Shown here in pieces: positions 45,188 to 55,797 of a DNA stretch of 64,000 nt (positions are counted from its first letter, which is position 1; each line of letters begins with the position of its first letter). The position numbers and the translations under genes are program-made. The DNA comes from Silene latifolia. Taxonomy: Eukaryota > Streptophyta > Magnoliopsida > Caryophyllales > Caryophyllaceae. Location of the stretch: the NCBI RefSeq assembly GCF_048544455.1, contig NC_133529.1, positions 57,448,271 through 57,512,270 of the forward strand, given 5' to 3'. The notes below the pieces were generated by a model. It made no database searches. It was given only the letters and a program-made list of their open reading frames with translations, and was not told where the DNA came from.

Positions 45188-46968
45188 TGGTCATGATCCC
45201 TTATGAGGGGTTTAGTTTTCAGTACTTGTTGTTAGGAGCACCTAGACTAAAACACAATTTATAACTTCACAAACAACTCTACAATTAGTAAAGAGGCAAG
45301 TAAAGGTCGGATCCCAAGGGACGGGAATTGAGATGAGATTTTCTATTGCAACTAGTGGTGTCTAAGGGTGTCACAATTTGGGGTTTGAAGTAGAAGATCA
45401 CTAAACTAAATAGCAAAGAAAGTAAACAAGTAAGATGAATTAAAAGGGATGTAAACAATTTATAAAAAGCATTAGGGTGTCATGGGGTCATAGGGGATTC
45501 ATGGGAATTGATCATACAAACATATTCTCAAATTATAAGCAAGCAATTATTGTTGTGATGGATCGAGTTGGTTTATATCTTACAATCCTAGGAAAGTATG
45601 GGTCCCGGTGCCGAATCGATTAGATTGTACAACACCTACAAGTCGACTTAATCTTCCCTACTCAACAATATGCATGGTCTAATGAGACTCGAGTTGGTTT
45701 ATGTCTTACAAGTCTCATTAAAAAGATAGGTGATGGGTAAAAAATGCAAGGATTCATAGGCTCACATTTCATCAAACATAACATGTGCATAAGTTGAGAT
45801 CACAACAAGCAAGCAAATAAATTATGAAAACATATTAAATTAAGCATGAATCATTCCCCATGTTGGTTTCCCCTAATTACTCATTAACCCTAGCTAAGGA
45901 AACTACTCACTAATTATCATGTTGAACATGCTAGCAAGGTTGTCAATCATACCAACAAAGTGAAACGTGATGAATAAATGAAAGTGATTAACAATAATTA
46001 AAAAGGGATTAAAAGAATTATACCTACTAATGATTCCAATAATAAAGCAAAGAATAAAAGAAGTACTTGATGCTTGATTGGAAGGTTGTCAATCTCCCAA
46101 TAATAACCCAAATAATCATCAATTACCCAAAATAAAGGATGAACAAGAGAGAGATTAAGGAAATAAAACTTGTATTAAAACTTGATTAAATGTTGATTAC
46201 AAGATTAAAGAGAGATTTGATTGATATTAACTACACCAAAGATTGCTAAGAAGAACACACTCTTCTAATTAGACTAATGGGGTATTTATAGTGGGGATTA
46301 GTTACATAAATTAGGGTTTACTAAGGGCTTAAATGACGATTAAGTCCTTGAGGAATCGCCGGTCTCTAGGGAGACTCTGGTCTCTTTTTCGCCGGTCTTA
46401 GAAAAAGATGCGCATCCTTTCTTGAAGTTTGAAGAAGACGAAATAGCTGTAAGGGAATCCGGACGTCTTTAGCACGGGACGGGCGGATTTGGGTGCTTCT
46501 AGACGGGCGTCCAGAGGGGGAAGACGGGCGGATTGGTGGCGTTTTGGACGGGCGTCTTATGGAGGAAGACGCTCATATTGTAGGTGATGGACGGGCGTCT
46601 TCAGCGCAATCCGCACGGATTGTCAAACAGCTTCATTCCTTCTTTTTTTCTTCCTTTTTCTTCATAGAATCCTTAAGGATTTCCTTAGGGATGCAAGGAT
46701 CTTTTCTCATCATTGCCCATCTATTATAGTATGTACAAAGGACTTCTAATCTTGTCCCTCCTTGATGCTTGGTCATTGAATTCAATCAAATTAGCCTCAT
46801 TTTGCCATGAAAATGCAAGGTTTGCACTCCTTTCTTACCAAGGACACAAAACCTCAAAGAATATGCAAAACAAAGGACTAAAGACAATAAATTACCCAAA
46901 TATGCACTAAAAAGCATGGGAACAAGGCTAATTCGGGGACTAAATATGTTCTAATTATGGTCACATCA
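45188..46968 (-). mobile_element. Host Athila 5' LTR
   Basis: TGATGTGACC on the minus strand at 46968. It shares CTAGCTAAGGAAAC and the ATCGCCGGTCTCTAGGG block with the 3' LTR at 5855-7550. TATA on the minus strand at 46283-46290. The flanking bases ATGCG follow at 46969. Confidence 0.85.
46456..46621. repeat. Phased palindrome array in host 5' LTR (8 sites)
   Basis: Dyads at 46456, 46476, 46500, 46521, 46545, 46566, 46588 and 46608: steps 20, 24, 21, 24, 21, 22, 20. Confidence 0.9.
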
Positions 46969-47449
46969 ATGCGCACGGTAGGAAATGTGTCTGTCCGGCC
47001 GAAGCAACAGCTGGCTACCATCAAAATCCTCAGCCCAAGCAGGCGCCGCCCGCAGGTTCAGCCCCCGCGGGGCTGTAACCCGTCTGGCCTCCCAACCCGC
47101 GACGTGAACGTCATCCTCAACCGTCTCCGCCCTCCGTGTCTTCTGACCACAAGACTCCACGTGACGGATAGGAGGCATCTTAATGTTCCTAACGACGTTC
47201 TGCAACTCACGTCTGGTCGGCCGAGGAGCCCTCCTCCTAGTAACCCTCCTCCCGGAGGTACCAGCCTCAGACCCTGTCTGAGCTCTCTCAACGTGAGCAG
47301 CCCCAACAACAGGCTCCTCCCGAGCCCCAGCGGCTCCCTCAGCACCAACAACGGGCCCCTCACGAACCTTAGCGGCTCTCTCAACCCTAATGGCCTCCTC
47401 GGAGGGCCCCTCCTCCTCAGAAGCGTCCTCTACAGTCACGTCAGGCGCA
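46966..47449 (-). pseudogene. GC-rich ORF fragment of unknown origin
   Basis: This 480-bp stretch is far more GC-rich than its surroundings and is open on the minus strand through the whole block. The peptide is Ala/Glu/Arg/Gly-rich with a basic patch (TSGRRVTRRRAPRPTRRE) followed by NVVRNIKMPPIRHVESC. I do not recognise a domain. It is cut at 46968 by the host Athila and at 47450 by a T-family LTR end, so it is probably part of an older element or gene into which both inserted. The plus strand is also largely open, as GC-rich sequence often is. Confidence 0.35.
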
Positions 47450-47750
47450 TGATACGGTCGTTATGTACCAAAAATAAATACCTAAGTACGACTATAAGAA
47501 TTCAACGGTAAGTAGGGTCGATCTCCACAGGGAGGCGGTCACTATCTACTTGTCTATTCGGTCTGTCTACGGTCACAAGATGGGGGGTTTTAAATAGTTT
47601 AACTAAACTAATAAGATTAAAAAGGAATAAGAGAAATTAAAAATAGAGAGAGAACTAGGATTTCGGTTCATCAATGAACGTCAGTTAATTGCAGGTAAGG
47701 TCACAGATTAGTCGATGTGTCGGTCTAAGGGGCAATGAATATCTCCTTTC
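47450..47750 (-). mobile_element. T-family LTR, terminal 300 bp only
   Basis: On the plus strand it starts TGATACGGTCG, the reverse of the LTR end at 50908, and matches the last 300 bp of that LTR. It is joined at 47750 to gag-region sequence, so most of this LTR and the internal 3' half are deleted. Confidence 0.8.
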
Positions 47751-48564
47751 AGCCTCATGACGTAAATCGCAGCCTCAAGCGCATCCAGCTCGGCTTTGAA
47801 AAGGGGAGACTCACCATAACCGTTGTCTTCATCTAAATCGTCATCTAAAACAAACTCACATGACGTTTTATTGCTCACACTGGCCAAATCAGTCGATCGA
47901 GTAGAAATGTTACTCGATCGAAGACTCTCCTCTTGAATTTCACTCGATCGAGTGCATGAAATAGCTCGATCGAGTAGTTCCTCTAGGCAGCAGTTCGATC
48001 GAGTAGAATAAAGTGTTCGATCGAACGATTCTTCAGGTAATTCACTCGATCGACGAATATATTTCACTCGATCGAGTGATTCTTGCTGTACAGTGCTGAA
48101 ATCCTCGTGTCAGGCATCATTATCTGATAGAACTTCGTAATTCGAGTCATTCCAGTCATCGAAAGCTTGACTAATCGAGCTATTTGAGACTCGAGCTTAT
48201 CAAATCGCGCACAAGTGTGTCTATCACCTTCTTGCACTTGGAGTGCAAACGCCTTCATCAAAGATTTCAGCCCCGCAATCTCTTCTTTCTGCTTATCAGG
48301 AGGAGGAGTTTGTTGTTGCACTGGCCAGACAAATGGAGGCTGTTGGTAGCCTCGTTGATAATGTAGATGTGGCGGCACAACTACAACAGAGTGGCTAGCT
48401 TGTCCATGCTGCTTGAATGCATAGACCTCGTCGCGCCAAATTTTGACACGGTCGTTTCCCGCTAGGCAAACAGCTGCATCATGCCCAGCAGCACCACATC
48501 TCTCGCACAAAACCACCTTCCGCGCCATATAATGAGACATAGGTGGAAGGTCAAAGGTACTCAA
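47751..48564 (-). pseudogene. T-family gag-like fragment, minus copy
   Basis: On the minus strand it starts MSTFDLPPMSHYMARKVVL at 48564, then the zinc knuckle CERCGAAGHDAAVC, a Pro/Gln-rich region and LKSLMKAFALQVQ. A stop at about 48064 falls inside the first palindrome; another frame (from 48067) continues across eight TCGATCGA sites and ends near 47750. The capsid part that should precede the knuckle is missing, so the protein begins almost at the knuckle. The plus copy at 51121-52448 has the same frame change. Confidence 0.65.
47893..48075. repeat. TCGATCGA array, minus copy (8 sites)
   Basis: Sites start at 47893, 47914, 47944, 47966, 47995, 48017, 48046 and 48068. Spacing is 21, 30, 22, 29, 22, 29, 22, a 51-bp super-period. 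Only the palindromes repeat. Confidence 0.9.
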
Positions 48565-48720
48565 GCCTTCCCTTTGATGATCTTTGACCTAGAATTGTCT
48601 AGGTAGGACCTGTAGGACTTATCAAAACAGCACTAGAGAAAAAGATGAGAACGGCCTCAAGGGAAAAAATCCCTTGAGGCTAAAAACAGACAAAATAAAA
48701 CAAGTAAATAAATAGTTGCC

Positions 48721-48738
48721 TCCCCGGCAACGGCGCCA
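48721..48738 (-). other. Primer-binding site, tRNA-Asp type
   Basis: TGGCGCCGTTGCCGGGGA on the minus strand, next to the LTR end TGATACGG at 48744. It places the T family near Athila. Confidence 0.85.
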
Positions 48739-48743
48739 AAATT

Positions 48744-49189
48744 TGATACGGTCGTTATGTACCAAAAATAAATACCTAAATACAACTAACAGAAGTCAAC
48801 GGTAAGTAGGGTCGATCTCCACAGGGAGGCAGTCACTATCTACTTGTCTTTTCGGTCTGTCTACGGTCACAAGATGGGGGGGGGGTGTAAATATTTTAAC
48901 TAAACTAATAAGATTAAAAAGGAATAAGAGAAATTAAAAAGAGAGAGAGAACTAGGATTTCGGGTCATCAATGAACGTCAGTTAATTGCAGGTAAGGTCA
49001 CATATTAGTCAATGTGTCGGTCTAAGGGGCAATGAATATCTCCTTTCGGTCTCAATTCGCCCTAAAATGCCATTAGCTTAACTTTTGCCCTTACTAAAGC
49101 ATCCTATTGTTCACTGCGGGTCTCACCCCTTCCAACCTTTCGGTCTAGGTCAAGGCTTACCAAAATTAAAAGGCTAATTGCATCGATTC
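48744..49189 (-). mobile_element. T-family LTR, 3' part, minus copy
   Basis: Reverse complement of about 50463-50908. Similarity stops at about 49189 (CATCGATTCAAC, then unrelated). Includes a G-run near 48880. Confidence 0.85.
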
Positions 49190-49439
49190 AACAAGAAGGG
49201 CGAGTCGTTTTTTGTGCGTTTTTTTCGTAGATTGTTTTGTTTGGTTGGGTTTGGGCGGGATTGCCCTTGTTCTGCTTTGCAGGTTTATTTTGGATTTGTC
49301 CATTTTATGCCGTCGTAATGCCGAAATTTAGGCTGACGTTCTTTGATTGCAGGAGAGTGCTCGGGACCTCTTGGGTCCATTGCCGCGACCTTGGAGGACC
49401 TGTTCCGGACCGGGACAGTTACTAGTCCAACCAGTGCGC
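49190..49439. other. Unassigned 250 bp between inverted T copies
   Basis: No convincing ORF or family match. TTTGATTGCAG at 49341-49351 resembles a splice acceptor. The last bases TGCGC (49435-49439) may be a target duplication of the plus T copy, but no matching right-hand copy was found. Confidence 0.4.
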
Positions 49440-49902
49440 TGATACGTGCATTTTATATAGTCCTTTTAGGCGTTTTTATGCACGTATTTCTATGCTATTA
49501 TCGTAGTTTTATGCTACGAAATGCCCCGAATATGCTACTTTGGTTTGTTTTGTCTTATTTGCAGGAATGAACCAGAAAGTAGTGAAATTGAGCCTTTTAC
49601 CGTCCGTTTAGCATGCATTTGGAGGAAGAGTGAATTTGGAGCGGGAATATAGCTATTTTGAGATGCGCAAAGAAGAAAGATAACTGGGCGAGCAAAGGAA
49701 GAACTTCAAATTGCTAGTGCCTACTTTGAAGAGCCATATCTCGAGTTCTACAACAGATATTCTGGTGATTCCAATAGAAGATGAAAGCTTGTCCTCTTAG
49801 CTTCCAACGCCACCGGAATCGCCCTGTTTGCCCAAGTAACGAAGAAATGGCAGCCGTTTTAAGTTCAGTGCGCAAAGCAGGAAATTGTGAGCTGGAAAGT
49901 AC

Positions 49903-50054
49903 TCGATCGAGTACAATTATGATCGATCGAGTCCTTTTTCTACTCGATCGAGTAGTTGCATTTTAGGATTTACTCAATCGAGTAGATTTTCTACTCGATC
50001 GAGTGGGTTGAGCTTAATTTTACACGATCGAGTGATATAAAGTTACTCGATCGA
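49903..50054. repeat. TCGATCGA array in T-family U3
   Basis: Sites at 49903, 49923, 49944, 49974 (TCAATCGA), 49995, 50024 (ACGATCGA) and 50047. Spacing 20, 21, 30, 21, 29, 23, the same lattice as the gag-region array. The usual context is ACTCGATCGAGT. Confidence 0.9.
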
Positions 50055-50124
50055 GTGGTTTTGATGTTACGCGGGATTAATTAACCCGTGTTGGGCTTAA
50101 TTTCGGGATAGACTTTTGTTTTCC

Positions 50125-50132
50125 TATTTAAG
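50125..50132 (+). promoter_or_regulatory. Probable TATA box of T-family LTR
   Basis: TATTTAAG about 70 bp downstream of the last palindrome. It is weaker than the Athila TATA. Confidence 0.4.
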
Positions 50133-50913
50133 CTTTCATAATTAGGTTAAGGGGGATCTCTTATCATAATATACACTATCATATGTTACTTTCTCCTACT
50201 GTTACTTTGGATATTGCTTTTCTTCCCTTTTCTGAATCCTTACTCTGTAACTTTCTATTCCTTTCTATTCTTCTTATTTAATGTTTGTTAATCTTCTTTC
50301 CCTTATTCTTGATCTCTTATTATTTATGTCTAGCTAATTTCTCTGCTAGGATTAGGTGATTCAATGGACCGATGTTAATTGCTAATTAGGTTTATATGTT
50401 GTCGTTGTTATTTTAGTCTATGTTGTTAATCACTGCTTTAATTGTATCCTGCTAGTTGAATCGATGCCATTAGCCTTTTAATTTTGGTAAGCCTTGACCT
50501 AGACCGAAAGGTTGGAAGCGGTGAGGCCCGCAGTGAACAATAGGATGCTTTAATGAGGGCGAAAGTTAAGCTAATGGCATTTTAGGGCGAATTGAGACCG
50601 AAAGGAGATATTCATTGCCCCTTAGACCGACACATCGACTAATCTGTGACCTTACCTGCAATTAACTGACGTTCATTGATGACCCGAAATCCTAGTTCTC
50701 TCTCTCTCTTTTTAATTTCTCTTATTCCTTTTTAATCTTATTAGTTTAGTTAAAATATTTAAACCCCCCCCCCCCCATCTTGTGACCGTAGACAGACCGA
50801 ATAAACAAGTAGATAGTGACCGCCTCCCTGTGGAGATCGACCCTACTTACCGCTGACTTATGTTAGTTGTACTTAGGTATTTATTTTTAGTACATAACGA
50901 CCGTATCAAATTT

Positions 50914-50931
50914 TGGCGTCGTTGCCGGGGA
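50914..50931 (+). other. Primer-binding site, tRNA-Asp type
   Basis: TGGCGTCGTTGCCGGGGA, one base different from the Athila site. Confidence 0.85.
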
Positions 50932-51120
50932 GGAAACTATTTATTTACTTGTTTTATTTTGTCTGTTTTTAGCCTCAAGGGATTTTTTCCCTTGAGGCCG
51001 CTCTCATCTTTTTCTCTAGTGCTGTTTTGATAGGTCCTACAGGTCCTACCTAGACAATTCTAGATCAAAGATCGTCAAAGGGAAGGCTTGAGTACCTTTG
51101 ACCTTCCACCTATGTCACAT

Positions 51121-52448
51121 TCTATGGCGCAGTAGGTGGTTTTGTGTGAGAGATGTGGTGCTGCTGAGCATGATGCAGCTGTTTGCTTAGCGGGAAACGA
51201 CCGTGTCAAAATTTGGCGTGACGAGGTCTATGCATTCAAGCAGCGTGGACAAGCTAGCCACTCTGCTGTAGTTGTGCCGCCACATCTACCCTATCAACGA
51301 GGCTACCAACATCCTCCATTTGTCTGGCCACTGCAACAACAAGCTCCTCCTCCTGATAAGCAGAAAGAAGAGATTACGGGGCTGAAATCTTTGATGAAGG
51401 CGTTTGCACTCCAAGTGCAAGAAGGTGATAGACACACTTGTGCGCGATTTGATAAGCTCGAGTCTCAAATAGCTCGATTTAATGTTTCGATGACTGGGAT
51501 GACTCGGATTACGAAGTTCTATCAAATAATGATGCCTTACACGAGGATTTCAGCACTGTACAGCAAGAATCACTCGATCGAGTGAAATATATTGGTCGAT
51601 CGAGTGAATTACCTGAAGAATCGTTCGATCGAACACTTTATTCTACTCGATCGAACTGCTGCCTAGAGGAACTACTCGATCGAGCTATTTCATGCACTCG
51701 ATCGAGTGAAATTCAAGAGGAGAGTCTTCGATCGAGTAACATTTCTACTCGATCGACTGAATTGGCCAGTGTGAGCAATAAAACGTCATGTGGGTTTATT
51801 CGAGATGACGATTTTGATGAAGACAACGGTTATGGTGAGTCTCCCCTTTTCAAAGCCGAGTTGGATGCGCTTGAGGCTGCGATTTACGGGACGGTTTCCA
51901 CAGAGGAGGCAGCTGAGTCAGTGATTGCTCCTAACACGGATGAGGTAATATATTCTTTTGTCAATGATTCCGACATTGAGAGACACCAACCCGAGGTAGT
52001 AAACGATAATTATATTATTGCTTGTTTAAATAGTACATCGCCTCATTTGACTCATGCTTTGTATTTTAATGCTATAGCCCCTCCCAGTTGGTCAATTAAT
52101 TTAACGATCTTTCACCGTTCTTGTCATCATAATTTTGTTAATCTGAAACGGTACCCTAATTTATTGTTAATTGCTCCTGAGCTCCGTTATTTTGTTGATA
52201 AATTTAGGAGCTGTCATAGGAAATTTGTTAGACTTAAACGGTCGTACATTTTTATTTCCTATTTCTTTATTCCATTGTGGTGCTACTTACATTTTTGTGT
52301 AGCACATGCGCAGCTGTTTGATCGGTTGTTGCGCGCTTTAAGCTGTTTTGACCAGGTTAATTATAGAGGCTCGAAGAAAAGAAGGTCGAGTTGGGACCTG
52401 TCTGAAACTAGCGCTACCCGGGAGGCAACCTGGAGATTTTGTTTTTAG
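51121..52448 (+). pseudogene. T-family gag-like / linker ORFs, plus copy
   Basis: The ATG-bearing start near 51112 meets a TAG at 51133-51135 where the minus copy has a sense codon. After it come VVLCERCG, the zinc knuckle CERCGAAEHDAAVC, a Pro/Gln-rich stretch and LKSLMKAFALQVQEGDRH. The first frame ends at 51585 in the first palindrome. A second frame (51582-52448) crosses the palindrome array as RSS/STRS/FDR-rich sequence, then SPLFKAELDALEAAIY and the acidic SVIAPNTDEVIY, reminiscent of the Athila protease-RT linker. Near its end is a hydrophobic stretch, SYIFISYFFIPLWCYLHFCV, that could span a membrane. No protease, RT or integrase is seen. It is a heavily deleted, non-autonomous relic. 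Confidence 0.6.
51574..51756. repeat. TCGATCGA array inside T-family ORF (8 sites)
   Basis: Sites at 51574, 51596, 51625, 51647, 51676, 51698, 51728 and 51749: spacing 22, 29, 22, 29, 22, 30, 21. The super-period of 51 bp is 17 codons. The sequences between are unrelated. A lone further site is at 52497-52504. Confidence 0.9.
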
Positions 52449-53040
52449 TTGTTTTTCAAACATTTCAGTTTTTATTTTGTTTAATAATCGGTTCTCTCGA
52501 TCGAGTTTTCTTGCTTTGATTCGCTTCCTATGACGCCACTATGAAGCTGTTTGCGACCTCCGATGTTGCTGGCTGGTTTGGGGAGGTCCCTTCTTCGCGT
52601 TATCTTGTAAGTTTTCCGCATCTTCACCCTCCTTTTTTTTAGTTTGCATTTCCTTTCCCTATTTTTGGGTACAATGAGGGCATTGTACGGTTTGGTTTAA
52701 GGAGGTTATACATTCATATCTGTGTCTGCATTTTGTTTTTATTGCATTTCTGTTGTCACGTTTAATTTCCGTTTGCATTGTTGTTTATTCTTATTAAAAT
52801 TCAAAATCTCATAAAAATTTGAAAATTTCAAAAATTCAAAAAAAAAACACGTTTATTTTTGCATATAAGTTGAGTCGGAACAGTGGTTTTCAGTGATGAA
52901 ATTGCACTGTAATTTGCCTTTTTGCTTAAGCCTTGCATTGCACTATATATTCTTTTAGCTTTGTCTTTTTGCATATGTACGAGTTAATGTTAAATTTAGT
53001 TGAACGAATAGACTTGACCTGAAATTTTGGCGAGCTACTT
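52449..53040 (+). other. T-family 3' non-coding region
   Basis: Non-coding, with one TCGATCGA at 52497 and an ACAATGAGGGCATTGTACGG block near 52671. That block recalls the GAGGACAATGCCC block of the Athila 3' UTR (near 19963). No 3' LTR follows before the sequence changes at about 53040. Confidence 0.5.
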
Positions 53041-53884
53041 ATAAATTCTTAGTAAAAGACGAGTAAAAACAACAACAACAAAAACGGCACCTCAAGACCC
53101 ACACAAGGTCCGCCAACAACCCAGAGTACGCTCCCGATACAATGAGATATTCTCTACAACTCAAAAAGGTAATTTCTACGCCAATTTGAGCGCAGACAGG
53201 TCGAAATTTCAAAATGTGACCGCAACAAAGCAACGTGATTTTACCACGTCTCAAATCGACCTAAACTTCCAATAGGGTCCATTTCAAAGAAAACTGACTC
53301 AATTCAAGCCGAAACAGACGCACACAACTTAAGCAAATAAACTTGACCTTGTGAAATGAGACGGTTTCTTCGCCTCACTCACGTTTTTCGAGCATAGGGG
53401 ACGGAAACGGGGACCAAAATGCAAACAAAAAGCACCCCTATACTCCTAAACAGGTTTCTAACCTAATGCAATCATCAATTTCACTCGAAATTGGCTCAAA
53501 CAAAAACGCCCAAGTCGATTTGGAGGGGGGTAATATTTTGCCCTAATTCAATCAATGAAAAAAACCAACAAATTCAAATGGATTCAAGAGGAATTACATA
53601 CCATGAGATGACATGTTCATAATGGCACCAACTCAAGCAAGCAAGAAGACCAACAATGGGGATTTTCCGCAGGTTTTCGAGTTTGTGTGAGGAAGACGAA
53701 GTGAGAATAGGGAGCTTCCCATTCTCGCGTCTTTAACAGAAAAAAAAGGAAGCCTCCGTCCCTCGCCAAGGTGCTCGCTCCTAAATGGGGCTTCCCCTTT
53801 ACTTTTCCAGCGGAATTTTTGGCTTGGGCCCAATTTCCTACGCAAACTATCAAACTTCAACAAAGGCGACCAAAACAGCCATTC
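53041..53884. other. Unassigned non-coding stretch
   Basis: No supported ORF. GC-richer blocks near 53690-53830 (TTCCCATTCTCGCGTC, CCTCGCCAAGGTGCTCGCTC) recall the GGCTCGCGCCT blocks of the LTR downstream. It probably belongs to the same Tat/Ogre-like element. Confidence 0.35.
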
Positions 53885-54315
53885 CATTTTCAAAAATAAT
53901 AGTGAAAATTCAAAATTCACTATTTCTTCAAATTTCAAACGACATCAATTAAAAGCGTCAATTTCAAAAAATAATAGTGAAAATTCAAAATTCACTATTT
54001 CTTCAATTATAAACAACGGCAATTAAAATCGTCAATTTTAAAAAATATAATGAAAATTCAAAATTCACTATTTCTTCAAATTTCAACGACGACAATTAAA
54101 TCCGTCAATTTCAAAAATAATAGTGAAAATTCAAAATTCACTTTTTCTTCAAATTTCAAACGACGGCAATTAAAACCGTCAATTTCAAAAAATATTGTGA
54201 AAATTCAAAATTCACTATTTCTTCAAATTTCAACGACGACAATTAAAACCGTAATTTCAAAAATAATAGTGAAAATCAGAACTCACTATTTTCCACGGCG
54301 GCAATTAAAAGCCCC
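53885..54315 (+). repeat. Tandem repeat, six units of 72-75 bp
   Basis: GTGAAAATTCAAAATTCAC recurs at 53902, 53977, 54050 (decayed), 54123, 54197 and 54269 (decayed). Each unit holds two dyads: arms AATAGTGAA/TTCACTATT around a 9-base loop, and GACGG/CCGTC around CAATTAAAA. The long plus-strand reading frame here is a by-product of the repeat. Confidence 0.9.
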
Positions 54316-54680
54316 CACCTGTCAAACACAAAATCAAGGGCAGGTCCCAAACCCGCCATTCCCACAAAATTTCAAATCGCGGAATGACGAAATTGAAATC
54401 GTCCTCCCCAAACAAACATCAAACAGCAGAGCACTCATCTGTCTCTTTTCTGTAAAATCAACGGTAACAAAAGCCGCTATTTCCCCTCGGATTCAAAAAT
54501 CGTTGCCGACCCTGGGGGCTAGGCTCACAAACTTATCCCTTTCCGGCACCACAAACAAACGCCGAGATTCCCCAACGGGATATCGCGGGTTTCCTCATGA
54601 AGCCGGCCAATTCAAAAAAACTACTCAAAACAAGCCTATCATGGCTATTTCCCCACAGTCGATCAACCGACCTTCGATAT

Positions 54681-55551
54681 GGCTGGCGAGCCTCACAACG
54701 CATATGGCTAGCGAGCCTTACAACACACCTCGGCTGGCGAGCCCTCTTCATATACGCATCACGGCTGGCGAGCCTCACAACGCATATGGCTGGCGAGCCT
54801 TACAACGCACCGCGGCTGGCGAGCTCTCTTCATATATGCACCGTGGCTGGCGAGCCTCACAACGCATATGGCTGGCGAGCCTCACAACGCACCATGGCTG
54901 GCGAGCCTCACAATGTACCATGGCCGGCGAGCATCACAAAGCATATGGCTGGCGAGCCTTACAAGGCACCGCGGCTGGCGAGCCCTCTTTATATACGCAC
55001 CGTGGCTGGCGAGCCTCACAACGCATATGGCTGGCGAGCCTTACAACGCACCATGGCTGGCGAGCCTCACAACGCACCATGGCTGGCGAGCCTCACAATG
55101 CATATGGCTTGCGAGCCTCACAACGCACCATGGCCGGCGAGCCTCACAATGCACCATGGTTGGCGAGCCTTACAACGTACCATGGTTGGCGAGCCTTACA
55201 ACGCACCATGGCTGGCGAGCCTTACAACACACCATGGTTAGCGAGCCTCACAAAGCTCCATGGCTGGCGAGCCTTACAGCGCACCATGGCTAGCGAGCCT
55301 TACAGCGCACCGCGGCTGGCGAGCCCTATTCATATACGCACCGCGGTTGGCGATCCCTCTTCATATCCGCATCACAGCTGGCGTGCCATTATCCACGAAC
55401 AATACAAATCGAGGACATATCCCGAAGATGCCTCGGGTACGACTCCTCCACACAATTGGCGAGCCTTTATCTGCAAACAGGACACAGCTTAAGGAAATAT
55501 CCCGAAGATGCCTCAGGTATGACTCCTTCTTATGGCTGGCGAGCCTTTGTA
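54681..55551 (+). repeat. Tandem array of about 29 GGCTGGCGAGCC units
   Basis: The dyad GGCT-GGCG-AGCC recurs mostly every 25-26 bp, with a spacer such as TCACAACGCACCAT or a longer CTCTTCATATACGCA variant. All forward frames are largely open because 26 is not a multiple of 3, so the 480-codon frame at 54050-55492 is not evidence of a gene. Tandem repeats just upstream of the 3' LTR are a known trait of Tat/Ogre-type elements. Confidence 0.9.
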
Positions 55552-55559
55552 CATAGCCT

Positions 55560-55797
55560 AACGGACTTTAAACGACCCGCACGGATAGTCGACAGACTCT
55601 AAACTGTTCCCGATGACAGGTCCTTGGCTCGTACCCTCGAGTCGCCTTGGCGTCGCCCATCCCGATGGCAGGTCCTTAGCCCGAATCCTTTCGAGCCGCC
55701 TCGACGTCGCTTGGGTCTCTAGGTTGTAATCTTCGATTGACCTAGGGGCTCTACTTTAACTTTCGCCCTGTCCAAGCCTCAGTCAAAGTGGGAACTC
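55560..55797 (+). other. Spacer with a duplicated block and polypurine tract
   Basis: CCCGATG followed by GCAGGTCCTT or ACAGGTCCTT occurs twice (about 55609 and 55662), each followed by a GAGTCGCC- or GAGCCGCC-like and GTCGC block. CAAAGTGGGAACTC precedes the LTR start at 55798. Confidence 0.6.

Larger units (their letters stand above)
5855..46968 (-). mobile_element. Host Athila element (minus strand), expanded by nested insertions
   Basis: Read from 46968 down: 5' LTR, tRNA-Asp primer site, leader, RT/RNase H/integrase, post-pol spacer, palindrome array, env-like ORF, 3' UTR, polypurine tract, 3' LTR. The two LTRs share a distinctive block (ATCGCCGGTCTCTAGGG near 7018 and 46355) that the other Athila LTRs here lack, which pairs them. 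Gag and protease are absent. The element was opened in integrase by the plus Athila at 12259-32162 and in RT by a solo LTR at 39479-41210, then enlarged by two tandem duplications. The right flank is ATGCG at 46969. No matching left TSD is seen because the 3' LTR runs into a primer site. Confidence 0.75.
49440..50908 (+). mobile_element. T-family 5' LTR
   Basis: Starts TGATACGTGC and ends CGACCGTATCA, so the ends form the inverted repeat TGATACG/CGTATCA. The primer site follows. U3 contains the TCGATCGA array at 49903-50054 and a TATA-like TATTTAAG at 50125. Length 1469 bp. Confidence 0.85.

Noticed and set aside
46966..47511. Plus-strand frame 46957-47511 as a leucine-rich protein
   Set aside because: The block is open on both strands because of GC content, and the plus frame shows no LRR spacing.
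54050..55492. 480-codon open frame on the plus strand
   Set aside because: It crosses two tandem-repeat arrays. The 26-bp period keeps all frames open and no domain is present.
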